Positions 1-7,256 are shown, counted from the stretch's first letter. The stretch is 7,383 bases of DNA from Pseudomonadota bacterium (GCA_030605265.1 JAUWIR010000213.1:1-7383); one strand, 5' to 3'. Numbers and translations: made by a program. Notes: generated from the letters alone by a model not told the origin.

Positions 1-1681
1 GATCGGCTATGTCCAAAACCACAGTTCGCCTGATTTCTTTCTCTTGGTTCTCCGGTCTTTCAATAACATAAGGGGGTTCAAAAGAAGCTACTGGTTTTCT
101 CCCCCCTCCGTTGACCAAAATTTCATTGAGTTTCCTTCGCAGATCAGGGCTTGTACCATGAACGATAGCATGGAGAGAGGCTAAGATAGCCTTTGATCTC
201 CCTGCAAATACTGCCTGCCGCAGGCGGTTTAACCTACTGGTAGATAGAATGTCATCCCCCCGCTTGAGGTCCTCTATTTTCTCCAGCAGTTCCTCGAAAG
301 CAGAGACCTCATAAGGCCTGCAAAAAAGATAAGGCCGCTCTGTATCCTGGCTGTAGGATGGAATCCTCTCCCGAATTTTCTTCCGGTAACCTTCCGGATC
401 TTCCGAGCCGGGATCACTGAGCACCGTAAAGTCAATAGTGCTGCCAGGCAGGCTTTTGCCACCCGCCATCTTTCTGATATTGTCTTCACATGCACGTCTT
501 TTGGCGTTTTTGAGTAGTTCCTTCCCTGCCTGAATAGCCTTGGCTACCGGATACTTATAATGGAAAAAGACTATGCCGGCGGAGGCGGTCAGAGGAAAAC
601 CAAACTCTTGGGTGTACTTCTCAAAATTGTTGATGATCTGTATCGCTGTCTGACAGGCCTTTTTAGGCTTTACCAGCATGACCAGATCATCTCCTCCCAA
701 TATCAGAACATTAAATGGTGCTTTCTCATCAGCCTTAGGGTAGGGGAATAGGGATGACAGTATTTCCACTGCACTGCAATTCATCGCCTCATCTACCTTG
801 TCCGAGAATTTTTTCAGTGCTTCCTTTTTTCTGATACCATAAATGGTTTCACCCATGCCGTTTCCATCAAGATAGATAAGACCCAACCACTTTTCACCCT
901 CTTTTTCGCCTTTAACCATATCCTCAAAAGAGGTAGGACGAAGGCGGTAATATTCTTTTTCTTGGCCCATTTTTTTCCATTGGCCAGTCCCAAACCCAGC
1001 CCAACAACGAGGCCATCTCTTCTCCCTGCCGAGAGATCCCTGATCGGACTGATTGTTTAATTGGCCCATGGATGTATGGGACTCTTCCCCCTCCATGTTA
1101 TTTCTTCTATAACGCTCCTTTTTGGCGCAACTTAGACATAAGTAACGGTCTTGTTGGGTATGATCGTCTTGGATGATACCGGATGCATCACTGGTGCCTC
1201 TTCCACATGACTCACACCTTTTAAGGAAAGCCCCGCCGGGAAGCATGACAGGAAGGCGAGGTATGCCTTTTTGCAGGGATATCTTTTGGTCTAATTGCTC
1301 AAGTGCTAAAGAGAAGTGTTCCTCCTTTTCATACTTAACCCAGGCCCCGCTTATGGTTCCTCCGCAGGTTGTCTGCACATAGTGATTACAAAGATCGGCG
1401 ATCAGATTATCCATAGCATTGATAATCTGATCATCAGGCATGGCATTAGGTAACCTGTATTCAACGAGCAGATTTCCACCCCCCTGAATGATCCGTTCTT
1501 TCTGGTATTGCTTTTTATCACTCACCAAATCCAGTGGGCTTTCCATTATTTCAGGTAGTTGTTTGAAAATCATATCATCTATAAGTTCACTAGCTGCCTG
1601 GATTTGTTTAAGCTTGCCGGTAAAAAAGATATAGTCATGAATACTGTCTGAATCCAGTTTTACTAAGAGATTAATGCTCAT
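1..1681 (-). CDS. cas10: Cas10-type (Csm1/Cmr2-like) palm polymerase of a type III CRISPR system, 3' end outside the window
   Basis: My reverse-strand translation is open from ATG at 1681 through the left edge (560 codons, no stop), so the C-terminus is missing. Residues 1-150 look like a first palm region; a short stretch near residues 15-35 resembles the start of Cmr2/Csm1 palm domains. A zinc-finger pair follows (CESC at 156-159, CLSC at 182-185). The second palm has LDGNGMG (271-277) and the hallmark GGDD (329-332), followed by the usual helix-strand region (about 361-395). In Cas10 proteins GGDD binds metal for cyclic oligoadenylate synthesis from ATP when target RNA is bound. Nothing precedes the first palm, so the N-terminal HD nuclease of many Cas10s is absent. 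The start lies 16 bases after the TIR stop with only a weak GGA ribosome site, so translational coupling is likely. It may be a full effector subunit or a Cas10-palm relative outside classical III-A/III-B. The Cas10 family call is firm; the subtype is not. Confidence 0.87.
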   Translation of the reverse strand, partial: MSINLLVKLDSDSIHDYIFFTGKLKQIQAASELIDDMIFKQLPEIMESPLDLVSDKKQYQKERIIQGGGNLLVEYRLPNAMPDDQIINAMDNLIADLCNHYVQTTCGGTISGAWVKYEKEEHFSLALEQLDQKISLQKGIPRLPVMLPGGAFLKRCESCGRGTSDASGIIQDDHTQQDRYLCLSCAKKERYRRNNMEGEESHTSMGQLNNQSDQGSLGREKRWPRCWAGFGTGQWKKMGQEKEYYRLRPTSFEDMVKGEKEGEKWLGLIYLDGNGMGETIYGIRKKEALKKFSDKVDEAMNCSAVEILSSLFPYPKADEKAPFNVLILGGDDLVMLVKPKKACQTAIQIINNFEKYTQEFGFPLTASAGIVFFHYKYPVAKAIQAGKELLKNAKRRACEDNIRKMAGGKSLPGSTIDFTVLSDPGSEDPEGYRKKIRERIPSYSQDTERPYLFCRPYEVSAFEELLEKIEDLKRGDDILSTSRLNRLRQAVFAGRSKAILASLHAIVHGTSPDLRRKLNEILVNGGGRKPVASFEPPYVIERPENQEKEIRRTVVLDIAD

Positions 1682-1697
1682 AAAATCACTTATCCGT

Positions 1698-2549
1698 TTA
1701 GTCGTTGATCCCTTTGACCAATGTTGTAATCATATTGGCAAAAAGGACTTTTCCAGTATAAGAATTTGCCGTGGCGAAATCCACACAATTATTGTTGCCG
1801 TCAGTAAAGGTGATCAAAGGTAAGGATGCTTGATCATTTTTCAGTCGACCTATTAGCTGCACAAAAAGAGGATCAGAGCTGTCTGGATGGGGGTGATGGT
1901 AAACAATTTTTACATATTTATTTTTATATGCGCCATCTGCCATCTTATTATCAATTGCTGTGTAATCAGTGAACTCCAACTTTAAATGAGGGATGATTCC
2001 AGTGAGGCTTGGGCGGTAACTATCTATCAAATTGGGATCGGCTATAAATAAAATTTTTTGAGTAGGTGCTAAGGCCAACAATTCTCTGCTTATAGCTTGG
2101 TAATCGATTGACTGGGGAAGCTTAAAAAATGGCGGCAGCTTTTTCGCCACTTCGTTATATAAGTCCTTAATGAGTTCAGGTTTGTCCAAATTGATAGCCT
2201 GCATTCTGCCAAATTGATGTGGCAAATCTTTTAACATGAGTCCACCATAACAGATAGGTACCACTGGTTTATCCTGCAAAAAGATCGCGCCGGCCTCAAA
2301 ATGCAGCCACGGTGCCTCGATAGACTTTGGACTACACATTAACAGCAAGACATCCGTTTTGCGCAGATTGTCCAATATTCCTGCAAACCATTCCTTACCA
2401 AGCTCTAAACCTTTGGAGGAAAGAAAAGGATACACTAATCCCGAAAAATCAGTCTCAAGGCATTCTTTGAGTTTGCGGGCTAAGTCTTCCTCTTCAGTGA
2501 TATGACTTATAAATATGTGAAGTTGCTTATGAATTTGCTCTTGATTCAT
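1698..2549 (-). CDS. TIR-domain effector protein encoded between cas6 and cas10
   Basis: This 283-residue soluble protein has no signal peptide or membrane segment. Residues 11-140 form a TIR domain of the bacterial TIR_2 type. IFISH (12-16) is strand A, an SSKGLELG-like segment (44-51) follows alpha-A/BB, and WLHFE (81-85) carries the WxxxE glutamate that in bacterial TIR enzymes hydrolyses NAD+. Strands then continue to PVVPICYGG (95-103). Residues 160-283 form a second alpha/beta region with strands near KILFIAD (165-171), KIVYHHPHP (214-222), LPLITFTDG (243-251) and KVLFAN (267-272), suggesting a Rossmann-like fold. I see no CARF or SAVED signature there. The start has a good ribosome site (AGAGAGG, six bases before ATG) and lies 36 bases after cas6. 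By context I infer an NAD-depleting or NAD-converting effector switched on by the Cas10 signal, with the C-terminal half as the candidate ligand sensor. It could instead belong to an unrelated defence gene inserted in the operon. Confidence 0.83.
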   Translation of the reverse strand: MNQEQIHKQLHIFISHITEEEDLARKLKECLETDFSGLVYPFLSSKGLELGKEWFAGILDNLRKTDVLLLMCSPKSIEAPWLHFEAGAIFLQDKPVVPICYGGLMLKDLPHQFGRMQAINLDKPELIKDLYNEVAKKLPPFFKLPQSIDYQAISRELLALAPTQKILFIADPNLIDSYRPSLTGIIPHLKLEFTDYTAIDNKMADGAYKNKYVKIVYHHPHPDSSDPLFVQLIGRLKNDQASLPLITFTDGNNNCVDFATANSYTGKVLFANMITTLVKGIND

Positions 2550-2585
2550 ATACCGCCTCTCTCATCTTTATTATAATTTCCCGTA

Positions 2586-3512
2586 CTAATTAGTAACCTC
2601 ATACCTCCCCAGGCCAAAGCTACTCCCCTTGCCTATGTGCACATATTCCCCTAATTTTATATATGACCAAAAAGGCCCCAAATCTCCCTCATAGGTGATC
2701 CCTCCGATAAATCCCCCCATTTTCATCCTGGTTTCTTGACGATTCGAATATCTTTCCCAATCCTGCCAAGAAAGGGATTTATGAATTGTTTTCACCTTTT
2801 TAGATTCTTCAATAAGTTCCTTAAAGCCATCACCATCTAGCTTTTCACCACAATGAAAATAAGACAAAAGGGAAATACGCCTGAGGATATTCCTGAAGAA
2901 TACATGGAATTCGAGATTTTTAGTGAGATGGTTTTCATACTTAATCCGGGTAGGGGTAATGAATGATAACTGAACCTTGGATGGTGAGTTATCAACAATA
3001 TCAGTCCACTTCTTAATACCATTATGATCAACTAACTTCTTATCATCACCCCGGTAAATGACATCACCATTATCCTCAGCTACTTGTAGTAATTTAAATT
3101 TCCCCTTACCCTGGCCGATACCTATGCTCCCAAGTTCCTCAAATGCATAGATAAAATATGGGAGGTAATCTACTGCCCTGCCAATTAGTACAAGTCCAAA
3201 ACTAAGTTCATTTTCCGAATTATAGATTCTTTTTTCTTCTATAGGAGGCTCAATAACAAAAGGATGAGGAGCATCAGTCATCTTTCTTAATATTTGAGTA
3301 TCTTTAGGGATAGGGGTTTCAAACACCCAGGAGTATATACATTGCTCTTTAAGAAGGCAGTCCGAACAATCCTTTCCCCGAAAAACACATACAATTCTTC
3401 TGAAGGCATGTCCGAACCCTCCACGCAATGTAGATCCTTTGTATTTAGGTAATAGGAGAGTTTTTTCTCCCCGGATAGTGAAGATGTATTTGGCAAAATT
3501 AAAGGATTGCAT
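2586..3512 (-). CDS. cas6: CRISPR pre-crRNA processing endoribonuclease Cas6 (RAMP family)
   Basis: This 308-residue protein matches the Cas6 group of RAMP proteins that cut the repeat RNA to make crRNAs. The N-terminal ferredoxin-like part holds GSTLRGGFGHAFRR (26-39), then a four-cysteine cluster (C42, C49, C52, C58) and an FETP segment (64-67), typical of the cysteine-containing Cas6 subfamily. A GIGQGKGKF stretch lies at 131-139. The C-terminal glycine-rich loop GKGSSFGLGRYEV (294-306) is the classic Cas6 signature. The catalytic histidine cannot be assigned by eye. The ATG at 3512 is supported by an AAGGTGAG ribosome site about six bases upstream and by the promoter at 3547-3575. It is the first gene of the operon with the TIR and Cas10 genes, 36 bases before the former. 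The length is normal for the family and the frame is intact. Family assignment is strong; repeat specificity cannot be told because no array is present. Confidence 0.92.
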   Translation of the reverse strand: MQSFNFAKYIFTIRGEKTLLLPKYKGSTLRGGFGHAFRRIVCVFRGKDCSDCLLKEQCIYSWVFETPIPKDTQILRKMTDAPHPFVIEPPIEEKRIYNSENELSFGLVLIGRAVDYLPYFIYAFEELGSIGIGQGKGKFKLLQVAEDNGDVIYRGDDKKLVDHNGIKKWTDIVDNSPSKVQLSFITPTRIKYENHLTKNLEFHVFFRNILRRISLLSYFHCGEKLDGDGFKELIEESKKVKTIHKSLSWQDWERYSNRQETRMKMGGFIGGITYEGDLGPFWSYIKLGEYVHIGKGSSFGLGRYEVTN

Positions 3513-3518
3513 TATTAC

Positions 3519-3526
3519 TCACCTTG
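3519..3526 (-). promoter_or_regulatory. Ribosome binding site of cas6
   Basis: The minus strand reads AAGGTGAG followed by TAATA and then ATG. This is a near-ideal Shine-Dalgarno sequence at normal spacing, and it decides the start at 3512 over internal methionines. Confidence 0.65.
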
Positions 3527-3546
3527 ATTTTCAAATTTAAACACTG

Positions 3547-3575
3547 ATTATAATGAATTATTTAGATATTTACAA
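3547..3575 (-). promoter_or_regulatory. Sigma70-type promoter of the cas6-TIR-cas10 operon
   Basis: On the minus strand there is a perfect -10 box TATAAT (3547-3552) and a -35 box TTGTAA (3570-3575, four of six consensus positions), separated by exactly 17 bases. The predicted transcript starts near 3540, leaving a leader of about 28 bases before the cas6 ATG. The region is strongly AT-rich. I found no obvious operator palindrome, which suggests constitutive expression, though this is inference. Confidence 0.6.
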
Positions 3576-3688
3576 GAACAAATCAAAAATCTTAGATAAA
3601 TGTTTATGAAGTGAATTAAATAGATGCTGCTGTTCCGATAATTTATTTATTGAAAGTATAATGGAATCTTGATATAAAATAAAAATAG

Positions 3689-3799
3689 CGAAGTTCGGGG
3701 TCAAACCTCCACTATTGACTATATTGACTAGGTGCCAATCTTTACTTATAAATAAAAAACAATTGGTATCTTTTTAGTCAATAGTGGAGGTTTGACCCC
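3689..3799. mobile_element. Palindromic MITE/REP-like element, full copy with 25-base inverted repeats
   Basis: Positions 3697-3721 (beginning GGGGTCAAACC) and 3775-3799 are perfect inverted repeats of 25 bases. Inside, 3731-3739 and 3762-3770 form a second stem if G-U pairs are allowed, so the transcript would fold into one long hairpin. Bases 3689-3767 recur without mismatch at 7178-7256, showing that this is a dispersed element and not a local terminator. No open frame fits inside, so any transposition would be in trans. Hairpin repeats of this size are often moved by IS200/IS605-like or RAYT transposases, but none is in the window, so that link is inference. The right arm contains the TGA (3793-3795) that closes the reading frame of the surface-protein remnant to its right. 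Confidence 0.65.
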
Positions 3800-5319
3800 A
3801 TTTTCCTTGCTTCCCTAGCTGGAGTGATGGCAGTACTGAAAATCCAAGGATTGTCGCAGATGTAATCTCTGATAAGAATATTACAGCAAACTTTACCTAT
3901 ACAAATATTCATCCCATTGTTGATGCAGGTCCTAATCAGATTATTGAAGAGGAAAGCATAGTAAAGTTAGATGGTTCAAACTCATATTCTATTAATGGCC
4001 ATATAACCACTTACATGTGGACCCAAATTAATATAGGGAGAACAATAGTTAATTTGGCTAATCCATCCTCTGTAAAACCAACATTTATAAGTCCGAGTGT
4101 CATCGAAAATGGTGAAAGTTTAATCTTTCAATTAACTGTAACTAATTCTTGCGGCATTCAATCTACAGATACTTGTATAGTCAATGTCATTAAGACAAAT
4201 AAACCCCCTGTCGCTAATGCAGGTCCTGATCAACAAGTCTCTGAAGGGACAACTGTGGATTTAGATGGTTCAAACTCCCTTGACACTGATGGTAATATTA
4301 TTTCTTATATGTGGGAACAAATTGAAGGGAATGAAGTCCATTTGGACTTTGCAGATTCTGCTCAAGCCTCCTTTTTTGCTCCTTATGTCGCGCCGGATGA
4401 TGAAACATATGTTTTTCAATTGACTATTATTGATAATGGTGAACTCATATCTACAGATACGTGTATTATAAATATAGGAAATAACATACCGCCTATTGCG
4501 AATGCCGGGGAAGATCAAACAGTAATTGAAGGGAAAACGGTTACACTTAATGGTTCGAATTCCGTTACCATGGATGGTAGCACTGTCCTATACAAATGGC
4601 AACAGATAAGTGGTGCTCCAGTAACCCTATCTAATACTATTGTTGCTAGGCCGACCTTCGTTGCACCACCAGTGAGCAACAATGGCCACGATGGTATTGA
4701 AGTGTTGATATTTTTATTAACAGTTACAGATAATAGGGGATCAAAGGATTCTGATGAAGTTAAAAAGACCATAAATGATAATGGAATAATAGGTTTTCAA
4801 GAAAATGTAATCACAACAATTACTAGTACTACTAAAGAATTGGGTATTGAAATAAACGAAGATAAAGGTAGCATAATTAGTTTTGAGACTATTGATCCAA
4901 ACACAATAGACGGCGTTACAAAAAAACCGGATGATTTGCCATACGGACTTATAGATATTGGAATTAAAGTATATACTCCGGGAGAGAACGTGGAAGTTAC
5001 CATTCATTTATCAAGTCCTGCACCAGAAGACTATAGGTGGTATAAATACAGTGCGACAAAGAGATGGTACGATTTTAGTGAAAACGCTATTTTTAATGTT
5101 GATAGGACACAGGTAACTCTGATTTTAAGTGATGGTGGTAGTAGCGATGAGGATGGTGTAAAAAATGGAGTAATTATAGACCCTAGTGGTTTAGGAATAT
5201 TTTACCCCACAGAATTTATTGATCCCAATAATCCAGGTATCACGGATGAAAATGATAATGGTGGTTCTGGGGATGGGGAATTAGTCGGTGGTGGCTGTTT
5301 CATCATGTCTCTAAAGTAG
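3796..5319 (+). pseudogene. 5'-truncated surface protein: InlB B-repeat end, three PKD-like domains, choice-of-anchor U-like domain, GGGCFI tail
   Basis: The frame is open from just after the TGA at 3793 to TAG at 5317-5319. The first ATG (4015) falls inside a PKD domain and is not a credible natural start. From 3820 the frame reads WSDGSTENPR and, shortly after, NITANF, the end of a divergent InlB B-repeat. Three PKD/K319L-like domains follow at about 3913-4194, 4204-4479 and 4489-4767, each opening with DAGPNQ, NAGPDQ or NAGEDQ and a DGSNS or NGSNS turn. About 4855-5200 resembles a choice-of-anchor U domain: DLPYGLIDI, then RWYKYSATKRWYDF, LILSDGG and GVIIDPSG. The end is VGGGCFI, the start of the GGGCFIATAAYGS-type C-terminal tail, but it stops four residues later. 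The parent was presumably a secreted, surface-anchored protein. The signal peptide and N-terminal repeats are absent at the repeat element (3689-3799). A truncated product could still be made if a start exists, but I see no good ribosome site. Confidence 0.7.
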
Positions 5320-5409
5320 AAAGCGTTGAAAAAGTAAAAAGCGTTGAATGCGAGCGTGAATAACTAAAAATATTCGAATAGTTAAGTGGCAAGCCTCGCT
5401 TTCAACGCT
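5320..5409. repeat. Hairpin repeat inside the tail of the surface-protein remnant
   Basis: The 11-base word AAAGCGTTGAA occurs twice in direct orientation (5320-5330 and 5338-5348). Positions 5340-5354 and 5395-5409 are 15-base inverted arms with one mismatch. Inside, TAACTA (5361-5366) pairs with TAGTTA (5379-5384) around the palindrome TATTCGAATA (5371-5380). There is no T-tract after the stem, so a simple intrinsic terminator is unlikely. Its place between GGGCFI and a later tail relic suggests a small inserted repeat. Only one copy is visible here. Confidence 0.45.
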
Positions 5410-5667
5410 GATTGAACAAGCCTGCTTCGCATGGCCACCTTATTTGCGCTTTGAATCAAATTTTAGTGGGGCTATTTTGCTTGCATATATGTTTTCACAG
5501 ATAGCCCTGCCTATTCCACCATTACAAATCCAGTGTAAACCATAAATACTCCACCATCACCACTCCAAAATAATTTCAAAACAGAAAGGATACGATTAGT
5601 TATTAAAAACATGCTTCTACCCATAATTAGGTTTTTTTAATTTTACACGGAATGAGCCAAGATAGTC
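5410..5667. other. Intergenic stretch between the surface-protein remnant and the lipoprotein gene
   Basis: Apart from the tail relic at 5494-5640, nothing recognisable is present. There is no RNA gene, no convincing terminator for either neighbour, and no open frame with a ribosome site. A TTTTTTT tract at 5632-5638 lacks a good preceding stem. The genes on either side converge on this region. Confidence 0.5.
5494..5640 (+). pseudogene. Decayed C-terminal tail relic of the upstream surface protein
   Basis: In the same frame as the remnant ending at 5319, this stretch reads FTDS, then TITNPV, a TAA (5536-5538), then TPPSPLQNNF, RLVIKNMLLPII and a final TAA at 5638. Tails beginning GGGCFIATAAYGS commonly continue with an FRD..L.TNP.G segment, a YY.YSPP.A..I segment and an LR..VR..LLP segment. 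The order and spacing here resemble that pattern with internal losses and one stop. The match is from memory of the family and by eye, not from an alignment. If right, the tail was interrupted by the 5320-5409 repeat and then decayed. Confidence 0.35.
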
Positions 5668-6633
5668 TTAGACCATGGAAAGAGCCATTATGGATACAAG
5701 GATGCCATGACGGTAAGTATTTGGCCTGCCTGGATTGGTGATCCCAAAAGAACCATCTTTTTCTTGCCTTGATAAGATATAATCGATACCATGTTGAAGT
5801 GATGATTTATTTTCCAAATTGAGTATCTTTACACACATGATTATCTCGGCCAGTACATCTAAATGTGTTGCAGTAATAGCCCATTCGATAGACTGATCAA
5901 ATAATTCTGAAAAAAAAGCTTGATTCTCGACAATGATGATGGGTGGTGGAAGTTCGCCAAAATCCGTCAAAGGGAATATTTCATGTGTCATGAAATAGAT
6001 GGTCGTAGCAATCAGATCGATATACCTTGGATCAAATTGAGCTCTAATGTGTTGGAAAAGCATTTTCTGATGCACCTCCAGAAAGAGAGTACTTTGAGGT
6101 AAAAGTTCTTCTAGGGTCTTAGGAGGCATATAACCTAATCTTTCAAGATATATAGTATTCCATATTTGGCTTGTTATGTGTAGGGAGTATAAGTGTGGAT
6201 TGGTAATTATTTGATTCCCTATTATTTTCTTAAAATCCACGGTATCTAGTCTCAATTTTTTAGTAATTGCAGCAACAGCTAGAAACACGGTGTATTCAAA
6301 TGGTTGTATCTTAAAATCCTTTTTGGAAGCAATCAACTCTAATCTTTTTTTGATTTCCCTAATATAGTAACTTTTTCTTGATGGATCCTCTTTATATTTA
6401 TCTGTATGTTTACTCAAAATATAAAAGGTTATTATCTCTTCCAATATCTCTATCAACATGCCATCAGTAAAACTGGCCGGATGTTCATTGACCCAGGTAA
6501 GTGCCATGTTGATCGATTTTTTGATATTCTCTTTTTTGGAATCTGGTGATTTTCCCCGATGACATGATATCATTAATGAGATAATTACTAATGTGACTAT
6601 CCATCTTGATAGGCTATTATACTTACGATACAT
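5668..6633 (-). CDS. Predicted lipoprotein with alpha-alpha-toroid-like (prenyltransferase/squalene-cyclase repeat) C-terminus
   Basis: I prefer ATG 6633 (321 residues) to the upstream ATG 6663 (331 residues). An AGAAGGA ribosome site stands eight bases before 6633, and that start gives a normal-length signal peptide. The signal runs through WIVTLVIISLMIS to a lipidation cysteine at residue 24. Its -3 position is Met, so the lipobox is slightly atypical. The mature protein is almost entirely helical. Near the C-terminus, YILSRQEKDGSFG (about residues 285-297) followed by a histidine and a hydrophobic helix resembles the QW-type repeat of alpha-alpha toroid folds. An earlier helix pair around residues 39-72 (ALTWVNEHP onward) may be an earlier repeat of the same fold. 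No catalytic DxDD or metal-binding set is seen, so I infer a binding or structural role at a membrane, not terpene cyclisation. It stands alone on the minus strand and I do not recognise a named family. Confidence 0.7.
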   Translation of the reverse strand: MYRKYNSLSRWIVTLVIISLMISCHRGKSPDSKKENIKKSINMALTWVNEHPASFTDGMLIEILEEIITFYILSKHTDKYKEDPSRKSYYIREIKKRLELIASKKDFKIQPFEYTVFLAVAAITKKLRLDTVDFKKIIGNQIITNPHLYSLHITSQIWNTIYLERLGYMPPKTLEELLPQSTLFLEVHQKMLFQHIRAQFDPRYIDLIATTIYFMTHEIFPLTDFGELPPPIIIVENQAFFSELFDQSIEWAITATHLDVLAEIIMCVKILNLENKSSLQHGIDYILSRQEKDGSFGITNPGRPNTYRHGILVSIMALSMV

Positions 6634-6713
6634 ATTTGATATCCTTCTATTTAATCGTTTCATACTTTCATGATAAAACTATCTGCAATATAATATTTCA
6701 TGTATAGATTAAG

Positions 6714-6951
6714 ATGTTTAGTTCGTCAAGGTTAATTCTGATTCATTGTGGGACAGGTGAATTAGCCGAAGCAAGGGATTTATTTCTCTTTCACAAATAA
6801 TAACCTCATAGTCGATAAAGTTGTTAAACTCGATGGAAATAATACAAATATACTGATTTTATCCCAGAGTATATCTGCAATAAGAGAAGAAGGCAGAGCT
6901 TACAAGGCAATAATCGTTGAAAGCCGCTCAAACTGCTCGCATTATATATGA
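6714..6951 (+). pseudogene. Frameshifted fragment of an unidentified gene, related to the fragment at 7275
   Basis: From ATG 6714 the frame reads MFSSSRLILIHC, then GELAEARDLFLFHK, and stops at TAA 6798-6800. The +1 frame is open across that point and continues NNNLIVDKVVKLDGNNTNIL to a segment ending GRAYKAIIVES, stopping at TGA 6949-6951. Read together, the two frames make a coherent protein-like sequence broken by one frameshift. The SSRLIL start recurs in the fragment near the right edge. There is no ribosome site before 6714. I do not recognise the family and assign no function. Confidence 0.4.
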
Positions 6952-7177
6952 TTGGCCTAAGTCCTAAAACAAACATTTTTGCACCGGCGCCAACGTCCCT
7001 TTATGCAAACCATATAGAACAAATGTAACAAAAATTGCAAAATAGTTCCCCACCTCAATACGTTTTTGTTTCTCATTGAGAACATAATAATAATTATTTA
7101 ATGGGTAAAAGTCAAATATAATTCCACCCTAATTTTCCCTAAAAAGCACTATAGATATTGATCTTGTGAGATGTGTA
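6952..7177. other. AT-rich intergenic stretch with no recognisable gene
   Basis: Both strands are broken by frequent stops, and I see no RNA gene fold, CRISPR repeat or strong promoter. It holds several poly-A and poly-T runs and ends at the second repeat copy. Confidence 0.5.
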
Positions 7178-7256
7178 CGAAGTTCGGGGTCAAACCTCCA
7201 CTATTGACTATATTGACTAGGTGCCAATCTTTACTTATAAATAAAAAACAATTGGT
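7178..7256. mobile_element. Truncated second copy of the palindromic repeat element
   Basis: All 79 bases equal 3689-3767 in the same orientation. The copy holds the left 25-base arm (7186-7210) and the centre, but breaks off before the right arm, so the long hairpin cannot form. The exact identity over 79 bases implies recent spread or recent exchange between copies. Confidence 0.7.

Noticed and set aside
3689..3767. Repeat pair 3689-3767 / 7178-7256 as part of a CRISPR array
   Set aside because: There are only two copies, 3.4 kb apart, each 79 bases long, with no regular spacers between them. No short regularly spaced repeat occurs anywhere in the window.
3697..3799. Long hairpin as a transcription terminator
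   Set aside because: It lies upstream of the cas6 promoter, has no T-tract, and half of it recurs elsewhere, so a mobile repeat explains it better.
4015..5319. Intact 434-residue gene starting at ATG 4015
   Set aside because: The domain pattern continues upstream in frame to 3820, the ATG falls in the middle of a PKD domain, and no ribosome site or signal peptide is present.
5340..5409. Hairpin as an attachment site or tRNA-like gene
   Set aside because: It has no cloverleaf, no T-loop GTTCRANTC sequence and no adjacent integrase.
6661..6663. Upstream ATG 6663 as start of the lipoprotein
   Set aside because: It has no proper ribosome site, whereas AGAAGGA precedes ATG 6633 at good spacing and gives a normal signal peptide.
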